Of a DNA stretch of 30,796 nucleotides, positions 15,161 through 23,405 are shown in pieces. A model generated the notes under the pieces. The model made no database searches. It was not told the DNA's origin and saw only the letters and a list, made by a program, of their open reading frames with translations. Location: positions 1 to 30,796 of the forward strand of contig CACZSX010000070.1 of NCBI GenBank assembly GCA_902783915.1, read 5' to 3'. This DNA is from an uncultured Erysipelotrichaceae bacterium (GTDB taxonomy: Bacteria > Bacillota_I > Bacilli_A > RF39 > UBA660). Position 1 is the first letter of the stretch. Each line of letters starts with the position of its first letter. The position numbers and the translations under genes were made by a program.

Positions 15161-15692
15161 AATCAAAACTCCTCCTATATCTTTTTACTATTTGTTTAGC
15201 AGCACATACTTGTCCTTTATTTACTGCTGTAGTTATAAATTCTTTTTGTAACATTCTATAGTCCCCAGTAATTATATTTACACTACTTTCAAAATAATAT
15301 CTTTCATCCATAGATATTAATACTTCTCTATCTACTTCTAAATCTTTATATAAACTATAAGATGCATTTTTATCATCATATGGTACTTGAATATCTTCTG
15401 GTCCAGATTCATAAAAATCATCTTTTTCTCTGTATGTTCCTAAATATACATATATTCTATTTGTATCTTCTTCTATTTCCTTTTCATGTCTTTTTAGTAA
15501 TCTAAGTAAAATATCACTTTTAGTTCTTCTATCAATATACATTTTATGAGGTGTACCACCTAAAGTTTTTATTTCTCTTATTTCTTCCTTAGATCTTACA
15601 TTTTTTCTTCTTGCTTCTTCGTTATACGCTTTTTGAAAGTCTTGCTCTTCAATTAACTCTCTTTTAATTGCTTCTAAAATTGTCTCTTTCAT
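15150..15692 (-). CDS. Unknown 180-residue charged protein in the trmD operon
   Basis: The ATG lies one base after the stop codon of the trmD 3' reading frame (TAG-T-ATG), a coupled arrangement. The product is soluble. An N-terminal charged helical stretch (about 1-45, ELIEEQDFQKAYNEEARRK) leads to a beta-containing middle with TLGGTPHKMYIDRRTKSD, IYVYLGTYREK and YYFESSVNIITGDY. The C-terminal helix ends RYRRSFDYDN. No known catalytic motif is evident and I do not recognise the family. Its place between trmD and rplS suggests a lineage-specific insertion into this conserved operon. Confidence 0.7.
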   Translation of the reverse strand: MKETILEAIKRELIEEQDFQKAYNEEARRKNVRSKEEIREIKTLGGTPHKMYIDRRTKSDILLRLLKRHEKEIEEDTNRIYVYLGTYREKDDFYESGPEDIQVPYDDKNASYSLYKDLEVDREVLISMDERYYFESSVNIITGDYRMLQKEFITTAVNKGQVCAAKQIVKRYRRSFDYDN

Positions 15693-15693
15693 A

Positions 15694-16401
15694 CTACCTA
15701 CTCTTACCTGTCTTTTCTACTACTTCTTCGTAAACATATCTTCTTTTATTATTAAATTCATTAACTATATAATCAATTTTCTTAATTATATTTTTCCTAT
15801 AATCTTCTCCTAATACTTTAACATATTCATTCATAAGTAAACTCTTAATTCTATCTGCTTCATCAAGTACTAAAAAATCATCATCCGGATCTTCTGTATC
15901 TAATACTTTCATAATTAGTATTAATAATTTTTGCACTTTTCTTTCTATATTTTTTCTAGCTATATTTTCAGAAAAACTTTCTTCAATTATTCTTAAGTTC
16001 TTAACTGATATAACATCAGTCCTTTTTGCATTATTTTTTGGATTTAATGTATATCCTCTTAATTTTTCAATAGATATATTCCCTTTAAGTGTACTTCTAA
16101 TAAGTACTAATTTCTTTATTAAATCTGGTCTTCTTTCTTTCGTCCTTTTTGTACTTTCTTCTTTTCTCCACTCATCGATCTTTTTATGATCACCTGATAA
16201 TAGTACATCTGGTACTTTCATACCTTCATATTCTCTTGGCTTAGTATATGTTGGATAATCAAGTTTATCATCATTAAATGAATCGTTCAAGTGAGAACCT
16301 TCATCTATTACACCATCAATTAACCTTACAACAGAATCAGTTACTACCATACTTGGTAATTCACCGCCTGTTAACACATAATCCCCAATAGATAATTCCA
16401 T
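15694..16401 (-). CDS. trmD: 3' part of interrupted trmD, with an extra C-terminal helical domain
   Basis: Residues 1-95 are the C-terminal half of tRNA (guanine-N1)-methyltransferase. LSIGDYVLTGGELPSMVVTDSVVRLIDGV is the second half of the SAM-binding trefoil knot. SHLNDSF carries the catalytic Asp. YTKPREYEG, VLLSGDHKKIDEWR and KRTKERRPDLI are the tRNA-binding C-domain. The reading frame is the same as that of the upstream piece and is separated from it by an in-frame TAA plus three sense codons. Only a weak ribosome binding site (GAAAG, far upstream) precedes ATG 16401. After the normal TrmD end, about 140 extra residues follow, helical and charged, with a DTEDPDDDF acidic stretch; I do not recognise them. 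Confidence 0.75.
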   Translation of the reverse strand: MELSIGDYVLTGGELPSMVVTDSVVRLIDGVIDEGSHLNDSFNDDKLDYPTYTKPREYEGMKVPDVLLSGDHKKIDEWRKEESTKRTKERRPDLIKKLVLIRSTLKGNISIEKLRGYTLNPKNNAKRTDVISVKNLRIIEESFSENIARKNIERKVQKLLILIMKVLDTEDPDDDFLVLDEADRIKSLLMNEYVKVLGEDYRKNIIKKIDYIVNEFNNKRRYVYEEVVEKTGKSR

Positions 16402-16410
16402 AGCACATAA

Positions 16411-16773
16411 TTAACGAATTCTTTCATCGAAACCTTCATAATGACCACATACTAATATTAAATGTTCTTCTTTAGAAAGATTGTATGCAATTTTTTGATT
16501 ATATTTAACACCTTGTGGAGTCATAAGTATTACTTTACTATTCTTCTTTTTTAAGTCTTTAACTGCATCAAATATAGGTTGACACATTAAAACCATACCT
16601 GAACCTCCACCATATGGAGTATCATCTACTTTTTTATGTTTATCTTGTGAATAATCACGAATATTAGTAGTTTTAATTTTTACTAATTTTCTATCTACTG
16701 CACTCTTTATAATAGATGTATTTAAAAAACCATCATACATCTCTGGAAATAAAGTTAATATATCTATTTTCAT
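16411..16773 (-). CDS. trmD: 5' part of interrupted trmD (tRNA m1G37 methyltransferase)
   Basis: 120 residues, the first half of TrmD, which methylates G37 next to the anticodon to prevent frameshifting. MKIDILTLFPEMYDG is the family N-terminus, PYGGGSGMVLMCQPIFDA the first SAM-binding loop, and GHYEGFDERIR the knot strand. Translation then meets TAA (16411-16413), exactly where intact homologues continue DERIRxLxxxEISxGDYVLTGGE. Without the second half the knot is incomplete, so this piece alone should be inactive. AGGAGGAAT supports the start, 8 nt after the rimM stop. It may be a nonsense mutation, a sequencing error, or a gene expressed by readthrough or reinitiation. Confidence 0.8.
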   Translation of the reverse strand: MKIDILTLFPEMYDGFLNTSIIKSAVDRKLVKIKTTNIRDYSQDKHKKVDDTPYGGGSGMVLMCQPIFDAVKDLKKKNSKVILMTPQGVKYNQKIAYNLSKEEHLILVCGHYEGFDERIR

Positions 16774-16781
16774 AATTCCTC

Positions 16782-17237
16782 CTACAGCATATTATCTGGT
16801 AAATTCATATATAATATTTTATTATCTGTATCTATTTTAATAATAAAATCAGATACATAAGGTATCATTTTATTATTATCTAATACAAGTATCTTATTAC
16901 CTTTACTTATTAAAATATCTATTATTTTATATTCTTTATCTTTATAAACTATTTTATAATCATATAAATCCTCATCTATAAATTCTTTTATATCATCTCT
17001 ATTTATATATACACTAGATCCTTTTAAATCAATAATATCATTTATATTATTAATACCTTCTAATGTGATCATATCGTAGTTTTTATGTTTTCTATAAGTC
17101 TTTATAATATATTCTTTATTATCAATATATATCTTAAAATTAGGTATAAATATTAAATCTTTTCTACTAAAATCACTAAGTATTCTTATTTCTCCTTTAA
17201 TACCATGAGTATTAACATATTTACCTATTTTTAACAT
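16782..17237 (-). CDS. rimM: Ribosome maturation factor RimM
   Basis: 151 residues, slightly shorter than the usual 165-175. The N-terminal IGKYVNTHGIKGEIRILSDFSRKD is the family signature. The N-terminal beta-barrel (about 1-80) is followed by a PRC-type barrel (about 85-150, DEDLYDYKIVYKDKEYKIIDI...DNKMIPYVSDFIIKID). RimM helps the 30S subunit head mature by binding S19. It lies between the SpoU methyltransferase (3 bases away) and trmD, the classical context. AGGTGAG precedes the ATG. Confidence 0.93.
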   Translation of the reverse strand: MLKIGKYVNTHGIKGEIRILSDFSRKDLIFIPNFKIYIDNKEYIIKTYRKHKNYDMITLEGINNINDIIDLKGSSVYINRDDIKEFIDEDLYDYKIVYKDKEYKIIDILISKGNKILVLDNNKMIPYVSDFIIKIDTDNKILYMNLPDNML

Positions 17238-17240
17238 AAC

Positions 17241-17951
17241 TCACCTACCTAGTTCATAAAGTATTATACTAGTTGCTACGCCAACATTTAGGCTTTCACA
17301 TTGTTTATTCATTTCTATATAAATATTCTCATCACAAATTTTTTGTAATTCTTTTTTAACACCATTTCCTTCGTTGCCCATTATTATAGCACATTTTTCT
17401 ACTTTTTCTACATTTTTTAATAATGTCCCACTTTCTACATTCGTACCATATATTTTATATTGATTTTTAATACTTGGAACAAAAGAAAATAAATCCCTAG
17501 ATATAATATTTATATTAAAAATCATACCTTCAGTAGCTCTTATTACTTTTGAATTGTACAAATCTACTGAATCATTACTAAGTACTATTGTAGATACATT
17601 AAATGCTACTGCACTTCTTATTATAGTACCTAAATTACCAGGATCTTGTATATTATCGAGTATTAATATTCTATTACCAATTTCTTCTTCTTTTTTTATC
17701 TTACATATACCTATAATATTAGGAATAGAATCTAAATTACTAATCTTTTTCATTACGGATTCAGTTACAATATAACTGTTTTCATAACTTGTCTCATTTA
17801 AAGAATATACTTCAACCAATAAATTATGTTTATATGCTTCTTCTACTAAATGTTCTCCTTCCACAATAAACAATCCCTTTTCTTTTCTATATTTTTTGTT
17901 ATTTAATTTAGATATTTCTTTAATTCTTTCATTATTAATGCTTGTAATCAT
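17241..17951 (-). CDS. SpoU/TrmH-family RNA 2'-O-methyltransferase
   Basis: 236 residues. An N-terminal substrate-binding domain (FIVEGEHLVEEAYKHN) is followed by the SPOUT knot domain with its three motifs: motif 1 DNIQDPGNLGTIIRSAVAF near 99-117, motif 2 IIMGNEGNGVKKEL and motif 3 ESLNVGVATSIILYEL. These bind SAM and position 2'-O-methylation of a ribose in rRNA or tRNA, with R113 as the likely catalytic Arg. The target (for example a 23S position, as for RlmB/TsnR-like enzymes) cannot be told. It overlaps the upstream metallopeptidase stop by ATGA. Confidence 0.9.
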   Translation of the reverse strand: MITSINNERIKEISKLNNKKYRKEKGLFIVEGEHLVEEAYKHNLLVEVYSLNETSYENSYIVTESVMKKISNLDSIPNIIGICKIKKEEEIGNRILILDNIQDPGNLGTIIRSAVAFNVSTIVLSNDSVDLYNSKVIRATEGMIFNINIISRDLFSFVPSIKNQYKIYGTNVESGTLLKNVEKVEKCAIIMGNEGNGVKKELQKICDENIYIEMNKQCESLNVGVATSIILYELGR

Positions 17952-18583
17952 TCTTTCATCTCTTTTCTTATTTGTTTATAATTTGGATAATATTTACTTA
18001 CTACATCCCAAAATGCTTTTGAATGATCAAAATGAACAAAATGCGATAATTCATGTACTATTACATAATCTAAATATTTAATATCCATTCTGATTAATTC
18101 AATATTTAAAGTAATACTATTATCTCTTCTATTATTTACACCCCACCTAGTAGTCATTTTTCTTATCTTTAATTTTGGATAAGGTATTTTTTCAGTAAAA
18201 AGACTATACATTCCTTTTAATCTTTCTTCAAATATAACAAATGCATATTCTTTAATATATTTATCTAATTTATTGATATCTTTGATATAAAATTTATTAT
18301 TATATAATTCTGGTTTACTTTGTAATGAAAATGATACTACATCTACTTCTTTACCAAGAATCATACATTTATCATTCCTAGCTTTCTTTCTTAATGCTTT
18401 ATCCATCATAGATACAATATTACTATAATTTTCATTTATTAATCTTTCAATATATTTATCACTTACTCTTTTATTAGTAGTTACATATATTTTTAAATCA
18501 TCTTTAACTCTTATATATGTATTTCTATTATCTTTTCTAATTATTACAATTTCATACTTGTTGCCATTTATATCTAAATACAT
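17948..18583 (-). CDS. YgjP-like zinc metallopeptidase (DUF45/WLM-like)
   Basis: 211 residues, soluble. The zinc site HELSHFVHFDHSKAFW near residue 177-192 has HExxH plus a third His (H-x5-H-x3-F/W), the pattern of the YgjP/DUF45 family. The TRWGVNNRRDNSITLN strand upstream is also family-typical. The N-terminal half is basic. Its physiological substrate is not established for the family. It is the first gene of the rimM-trmD operon. ATTGGTGGT precedes ATG 18583, and the promoter lies at 18599-18627. Confidence 0.85.
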   Translation of the reverse strand: MYLDINGNKYEIVIIRKDNRNTYIRVKDDLKIYVTTNKRVSDKYIERLINENYSNIVSMMDKALRKKARNDKCMILGKEVDVVSFSLQSKPELYNNKFYIKDINKLDKYIKEYAFVIFEERLKGMYSLFTEKIPYPKLKIRKMTTRWGVNNRRDNSITLNIELIRMDIKYLDYVIVHELSHFVHFDHSKAFWDVVSKYYPNYKQIRKEMKE

Positions 18584-18598
18584 AAAACCACCAATAAT

Positions 18599-18627
18599 AT
18601 TGTATCAAAAAAATGAATATCTTTAAA
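18599..18627 (-). promoter_or_regulatory. Promoter of the metallopeptidase-rimM-trmD operon, -35 inside a terminator
   Basis: Minus-strand TTTAAA (18622-18627), 17-bp spacer, TACAAT (18599-18604) with an extended TGA. The -35 is the centre of the terminator palindrome of the M23 peptidase gene. Confidence 0.55.
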
Positions 18628-18640
18628 GATATTCATTTTT
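18609..18640 (-). terminator. Terminator of the dnaE-M23 unit
   Basis: A perfect 32-bp palindrome (16 bases each arm, centre at 18624/18625) just downstream of the M23 peptidase stop codon. Because of its symmetry it offers A- and T-tracts on both strands. Confidence 0.85.
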
Positions 18641-20111
18641 ATTTATATATTGTATATGGATTAAAGTGATGTCCGCCTCTACCAGGAGGGCCTTTATATG
18701 TTGCGAAGTGTAAGTGAGTACCTGTACAAGCACTTCCTGTACAACCCATTGTTCCTATCTTTTGGCCTCTTTTTACTACATCCCCTGCCTTTACGTATTG
18801 AGCAGATAAATGAGCATACCATGTATATACATCATTTTCATGTGCTATTTGTATTTGATAACCACCTATTGGTTCATAGAATACTCTATATACAACACCA
18901 TTATTTGCTGCAAATATTGGTGATCCATGACCAGTACCTGTTATATCAATTGCATCATGGAATGCTCCCCATCTCCATCCATATCCACTAGATACATATG
19001 ATGGTCTTAATGTTGGCCAATACCAATCACCAGAAGTAGGTATAGTTGATGGATCAATAGTTATATTACTTTTTGTACCAATTACAATTATTTTATTTAT
19101 TACTTCATTTATTTTTTCTGTATCTGAAATTAATGCATTTTTTACTTCGCCATTTTCATACTTTATTTTAAATGTTACTATCTGTTTACCATTTTTACCT
19201 TCTTGTTTTACTATTCTAGTTCCATATGATTTTGTACCATCATATTCATACTCTGTTGTATATGCTATTTCTTGTTCTTCTACTGAGTGCTCTTCTTCAA
19301 CTACTGTTATAACTGGTGAAATAAGCGCAACCGACACTTCTTGACCAATAGAAAGAATACTATTCTTACTTTTTAAATTTTGATTAACTACTAATAATTC
19401 TTCTACTGCTAATTTATTAGCTTCTGCAATACTCTCTACTGTATCTCCAGCTTTTACTTTATAATATTTTTCTGTTATTTCATCACCAAACAATAAATAC
19501 TTAGTTATTTCTTTTTCATCAGATAATATTAATTCATTACTAGGTATAAAAGCTTCTTTTATTTTTATATTTTCTTTTATATATAAATCTTCTATCTTTT
19601 TACCTACACCTTTTAATACTACCTCTTCACCACTTAAAAATACTTCTAATTCATCATTATCTACAAAAGCTTTTACTACTGTATTAACTGCATTTTTAAA
19701 TGCTTCTTTATTCAAAACATTTATCTTTATATCTTCATCGTTTTCTTTTTCAATTGTAATTACATATCCCTTTATAGTAAATTCCTCAGTATTTTTTATT
19801 AAACTATATAAATCTTCTTCAGACATAGTTCTATCATCATAACTATTATATTTACTAATATATAAACTCTTAGGTGCATATACTGCGTCTACACTATATT
19901 TTTCTTTTAATTCCCTTTGTTCTTCATTTATATAATCATTTAATTTATCTTTTGATTTAATTAACCCAATACTTTTACCATTCAAATATACTCTATATAA
20001 CTCTTGTGGTTTTATATTTTTGTATTTTTTAAAATCATATATGGGTATTAATGCGAATACTGTTACAAGTAATGTAAATATAATACTTAGTATTCTATCT
20101 TTATGAGTCAT
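18639..20111 (-). CDS. M23 peptidoglycan endopeptidase with LysM and G5 domains
   Basis: 490 residues. There is one N-terminal membrane helix (about 8-25), probably an uncleaved anchor. A LysM motif starts near residue 217 (YYKVKAGDTVESIAEANKL). A G5 domain follows at about 270-350 (EEEHSVEEQEIAYTTEYEYD). The C-terminal lysostaphin-like domain (about 365-485) carries the zinc ligands in FHDAIDI (H and D) and THLHFATY (second His), plus the catalytic His in YTWYAHLS. It should cut peptidoglycan cross-bridges outside the cell, held to the wall by LysM/G5. Presence of this enzyme with alr and lysA points to a walled cell, not a true Mollicute. The gene is 26 nt behind dnaE; GAGGTGAT supports the start. 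Confidence 0.9.
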   Translation of the reverse strand: MTHKDRILSIIFTLLVTVFALIPIYDFKKYKNIKPQELYRVYLNGKSIGLIKSKDKLNDYINEEQRELKEKYSVDAVYAPKSLYISKYNSYDDRTMSEEDLYSLIKNTEEFTIKGYVITIEKENDEDIKINVLNKEAFKNAVNTVVKAFVDNDELEVFLSGEEVVLKGVGKKIEDLYIKENIKIKEAFIPSNELILSDEKEITKYLLFGDEITEKYYKVKAGDTVESIAEANKLAVEELLVVNQNLKSKNSILSIGQEVSVALISPVITVVEEEHSVEEQEIAYTTEYEYDGTKSYGTRIVKQEGKNGKQIVTFKIKYENGEVKNALISDTEKINEVINKIIVIGTKSNITIDPSTIPTSGDWYWPTLRPSYVSSGYGWRWGAFHDAIDITGTGHGSPIFAANNGVVYRVFYEPIGGYQIQIAHENDVYTWYAHLSAQYVKAGDVVKRGQKIGTMGCTGSACTGTHLHFATYKGPPGRGGHHFNPYTIYK

Positions 20112-20137
20112 CTTATCACCTCATCTTTTTGATTATA

Positions 20138-23002
20138 TCATAATTTTTTTACTTTTTCTAATACAAGTTGATACTTTGACATTCTCTTTTCTATCTTACC
20201 TGTTACTAGTATTATATCGCCTTTATTTATATTTTTTGTTAAATCATATTGCGTTGGAAATACTACTATATCAATTTCATCTGTATCATCTATAGCACTT
20301 ATAAAACACATATCAGTATTCTTTTTAGTTAATGTTACATTAACTCTATTTACATATACAATTACATTTACTAATTTATCAAAGTAATTACTTACTTCAT
20401 TTAAATTTATAATATTATCATATTGTACTTTATATTTAGTTACAGGATGATTTGTAAGATAAAAACCAAATACATCTTTTTCTCTCTTTGTTAATTCTTC
20501 ATTTGAATACTCATTTTCTATATCTATAATTGGTTTATCTACTAATGATGCATCTAAATCTTTTAAAAGCATGCCATAGTTAATAGCTGAATCAATGCTA
20601 TCATGTAGTGTTTTATGATTATAAAGAAAATCACTAAATACATCTGCATCTATAAGACTCTCTAATGTTTTTTTATTTGTACTCTTTCCATACATTCTTT
20701 TTACAAAATCAAAGAAATCAATAAATTTACCATTTTTATCTCTTTCACTTATTATTTCCTTACATGCAATACTGCCTACATTTTTGATAGTAGCAAGTGA
20801 AAATCTTATATTATTATCTTCTTTTTTATATTTATAATTACTTAAATTTATATTAGGTTTTAAGATATTTATTCCCATCTTCTTACATTCATCTATATAC
20901 TCTTTAGTCTTCGTTTCATTTCCTATTACATTAGTTAATAGTGATGCCATAAACTCTTCTTTATAATGGGTTTTTAAATATGCCATTTTAAGAGCAATCA
21001 TTGAATATGCAACTGAATGTGCTTTATTAAATCCATAATTTGCAAACTCTAGTATATATTCATATACTTTTATTGCCAATTCTTTTTTATATCCTCTTTT
21101 TATACTATTACTTATAAATTTATCTTTTTCATTTTCAAGTACTTCTTTTTTCTTTTTACTCATTGCTCTTCTTAAAACGTCTGCTTCCGCATATGAGTAT
21201 CCTGCCATTATATTAGCAATCTGCATTATCTGCTCCTGATAAATTATTATTCCATAAGTGGGTTTTAAAATATCTTCTAATGACTTATCAAAATAATCTA
21301 TCTTTTCTATACCATTTTTTCTTCTTATATAACTATCTATATTATTTGAAGGACCTGGTCTAAAAAGTGCAATTGCTGCTACTACATCATCAAAACTAGT
21401 TGGTTTAAACTTACTTAAAAATCTTTTCATACCAGTAGATTCAAATTGAAATATTCCACATGTAGTTGCATTAGTAAATATACTTAAGGCTTTTTTATCA
21501 TCTATTTTTATATCTTTAAAACTAATATTACCTATATCATCTAATATATTTAATATCATAGTTAAATTTTTAAGACCTAAAAAGTCCATTTTTATTAATC
21601 CAAGTTCTTCTAAATGTTCCATAGAATATCCACTTAAGTAATAATTATCATATTTTTCAAGTGGAATATAAGATTCTAGTTCTTCTCCACTTATTATTAC
21701 ACCAGCTGCATGAATAGATATCTGCCTTTTTAATCCTTCTAATTTAAGTGCAATTTTATATATTTTCTTTAATTTATAATCATTATTTAAATATGTCTTT
21801 AATTCATTATTATTAAGCGCTTCAGATAAAGTCATATTAAAACCAATATATTTAGTTAGATTATCAATTACATTTGTATTAATATTAAATACTCTACCTA
21901 AATCTCTTAGTACTTGTTTACCTGCTAATGTAGAAAATGTAATAATTGGTACTGCCTTTGTTTTGCCATATTTATTTATTACATAATTAACTACTTCTTC
22001 TCTTCTTTCTGATTCAAAATCTATATCTATATCAGGCATTGTTATTCTTTCTGGATTTAAGAATCTTTCAAATAGTAGATTATATTTTATTGGATCTACA
22101 TCCGTTATTCCAAGAGAATATGCTACTAAACTACCAGCAGCGCTACCTCTTCCAGGCCCTACTAATATACCATTTTGTTTTGAATATTTTACATAATCCC
22201 ATACTACTAAAAAGTAATCATTAAATCCCATTTTATCTATTACATCTAATTCATATAATAATCTATCATAGTATGTTTTAGTAACTTTACCAAGAAATCT
22301 CTTATATAAACCTTTTTTACATAAATTTAATAAATATTCTTTAGTATTATCATTATCATACTTTGGATTTAATTTTTTATTAGGTTTAAATTCCACATTG
22401 CATTTACTAACTAATTCTAATGCATTGTCATAGTCATAATCCAAAAAACCAAAATAACAATTATCATGTACATTAAAACTATAATCATCATCTATTTTCT
22501 TATTATTTTTTATTAAGTATAAATACTTCAAGAATTCTTTATCAGACTCTTTTAAACATAAAATTTCATTAATATATACACATTTTTTATTGTTTTTTCT
22601 ATCTTTAATATCTGTATATCCATAATAAAAATCATCAAATATATCACTTAAATCAGTAGTAGATACACATATTAAATTATTATTATATTTTTTTAATATA
22701 TCAAAAGTTATTTTTTCATTTTGTTTTATATATATAAGTCTTGTAAGATTTTGATACCCAAAGTAATTTTTTGCATATAAAAGTACTATACTATCATCTA
22801 TTATTAATTCTAAACCTATAACTGGTTTTATATTGTTTTTAATGCATTCCTTATGAAATTCCATTACTCCATACATATTACTATCTGTAATACATAGAGT
22901 ATCTATGCCATTTTCTTTGCAGAATAAAACCATCTTATTAATGTCATTTAAAGATGTTAAAAGTGAATAACTAGTTTTTATTCTAAGTGGTATATATTTC
23001 AT
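20138..23002 (-). CDS. dnaE: DNA polymerase III alpha subunit, DnaE type
   Basis: 954 residues, shorter than the usual 1,050-1,150. Order: PHP domain (1 to about 200), palm/fingers with VGPGRGSAAGSL (281-292), catalytic PDIDIDF (323-329; D324 and D326), the third catalytic Asp in LIKMDFLGLKNL, a helix-hairpin-helix region around residue 770 and a C-terminal OB fold (about 865-954). The PHP metal site looks degraded: the usual HxHS reads RIKTS and the TDHxxMYG motif reads TDSNMYG, so no PHP nuclease activity is expected. In PolC-containing Firmicutes DnaE extends primers before handing over to PolC. AGGAGGG supports the start. It shares a divergent promoter region with rpmB. Confidence 0.95.
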   Translation of the reverse strand: MKYIPLRIKTSYSLLTSLNDINKMVLFCKENGIDTLCITDSNMYGVMEFHKECIKNNIKPVIGLELIIDDSIVLLYAKNYFGYQNLTRLIYIKQNEKITFDILKKYNNNLICVSTTDLSDIFDDFYYGYTDIKDRKNNKKCVYINEILCLKESDKEFLKYLYLIKNNKKIDDDYSFNVHDNCYFGFLDYDYDNALELVSKCNVEFKPNKKLNPKYDNDNTKEYLLNLCKKGLYKRFLGKVTKTYYDRLLYELDVIDKMGFNDYFLVVWDYVKYSKQNGILVGPGRGSAAGSLVAYSLGITDVDPIKYNLLFERFLNPERITMPDIDIDFESERREEVVNYVINKYGKTKAVPIITFSTLAGKQVLRDLGRVFNINTNVIDNLTKYIGFNMTLSEALNNNELKTYLNNDYKLKKIYKIALKLEGLKRQISIHAAGVIISGEELESYIPLEKYDNYYLSGYSMEHLEELGLIKMDFLGLKNLTMILNILDDIGNISFKDIKIDDKKALSIFTNATTCGIFQFESTGMKRFLSKFKPTSFDDVVAAIALFRPGPSNNIDSYIRRKNGIEKIDYFDKSLEDILKPTYGIIIYQEQIMQIANIMAGYSYAEADVLRRAMSKKKKEVLENEKDKFISNSIKRGYKKELAIKVYEYILEFANYGFNKAHSVAYSMIALKMAYLKTHYKEEFMASLLTNVIGNETKTKEYIDECKKMGINILKPNINLSNYKYKKEDNNIRFSLATIKNVGSIACKEIISERDKNGKFIDFFDFVKRMYGKSTNKKTLESLIDADVFSDFLYNHKTLHDSIDSAINYGMLLKDLDASLVDKPIIDIENEYSNEELTKREKDVFGFYLTNHPVTKYKVQYDNIINLNEVSNYFDKLVNVIVYVNRVNVTLTKKNTDMCFISAIDDTDEIDIVVFPTQYDLTKNINKGDIILVTGKIEKRMSKYQLVLEKVKKL

Positions 23003-23018
23003 AAGACCCTCCTATTTA

Positions 23019-23048
23019 ATTTTACCAAATTTTGTTGACTTATAGCAA
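23019..23048 (-). promoter_or_regulatory. Promoter of dnaE
   Basis: Minus-strand TTGCTA (23043-23048), 18-bp spacer, TAAAAT (23019-23024), 16 nt before the start. It overlaps the divergent rpmB promoter. Confidence 0.5.
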
Positions 23049-23063
23049 TATTTATGATACATT
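23035..23063 (+). promoter_or_regulatory. Promoter of rpmB
   Basis: TTGACT (23035-23040), 17-bp spacer, TACATT (23058-23063) with an extended TGA. Transcription would start near 23070, about 30 nt before the rpmB ATG. Confidence 0.65.
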
Positions 23064-23098
23064 TAACAAAGGAAATGAACTCAAAAAGGAGGGATAAC

Positions 23099-23269
23099 AT
23101 GGCAAATACTAAATCTGATAGAAAACCTTTATTTGGAAATAATCGTTCACATGCTTTAAATGCAACTAAGAAAAAACAAGGATTGAATAAACAAAAAGTT
23201 ACAGTAAATGGTAAAACTTATGTAACTACTACAAGAGAAGCTAAAAAAATAAGAAAAGAATCAAAGTAA
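23099..23269 (+). CDS. rpmB: 50S ribosomal protein L28
   Basis: 56 residues from ATG 23099-23101, placed by GGAGGG 6 nt upstream; an earlier in-frame ATG at 23054 has no such site. The core FGNNRSHALNATKKKQGLNKQKV matches L28 (FGNxRSHAxNxTKR), and the basic C-terminus TTREAKKIRKESK fits the family. It is shorter than the usual 61-64 residues and lacks the CxxC-type Cys pair of zinc-binding L28 forms, replacing the N-terminal Cys region with ANTKSDRKP. It binds 23S rRNA in the large subunit. It is divergent from dnaE and is followed by a small terminator. Confidence 0.93.
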   Translation: MANTKSDRKPLFGNNRSHALNATKKKQGLNKQKVTVNGKTYVTTTREAKKIRKESK

Positions 23270-23275
23270 GAAATA

Positions 23276-23297
23276 TAACAATTGTTATGTTTTTTTA
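23276..23297 (+). terminator. Terminator of rpmB
   Basis: ATAAC-AATT-GTTAT followed by G and seven T. The stem is short and A/T-rich but well placed 5 nt after the stop codon. Confidence 0.6.
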
Positions 23298-23298
23298 T

Positions 23299-23327
23299 TT
23301 GACACTCTATATATTTAATGATATATT
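23299..23327 (+). promoter_or_regulatory. Promoter of the candidate antitoxin RNA
   Basis: TTGACA (23299-23304), 17-bp spacer, TATATT (23322-23327) with an extended TGA: the best consensus promoter in the window. No protein gene follows it on the plus strand before a strong terminator. Confidence 0.8.
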
Positions 23328-23333
23328 GAAAAT

Positions 23334-23405
23334 GGATACATTTGTTGTAAGTCAGATGTACCTTTGAGGTTAGCATCCGATTCACAGAATCAGATGCGTT
23401 TTTTT
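23334..23405 (+). ncRNA. Candidate antitoxin small RNA (about 72 nt)
   Basis: Bounded by a consensus promoter (23299-23327) and a strong intrinsic terminator: GCATC-C-GATTC, ACA loop, GAATC-A-GATGC (23373-23397), then G and seven T (23399-23405). It has no start codon with a ribosome binding site. Its 3' end reaches exactly to the stop codon of the hydrophobic peptide encoded on the other strand, so it is complementary to the 3' untranslated part of the peptide mRNA, as in the convergent txpA/RatA and bsrG/SR4 systems. It also has an ACCTTT segment (23360-23365) that could pair with the peptide's Shine-Dalgarno. Function and exact ends are inferred. Confidence 0.65.
23373..23405 (+). terminator. 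Terminator of the candidate antitoxin RNA
   Basis: An 11-bp stem with one C-A mismatch, a 3-nt ACA loop and seven T. On the minus strand the same hairpin lies in the toxin 3' untranslated region but lacks a U-run, so it terminates in one direction only. Confidence 0.85.
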
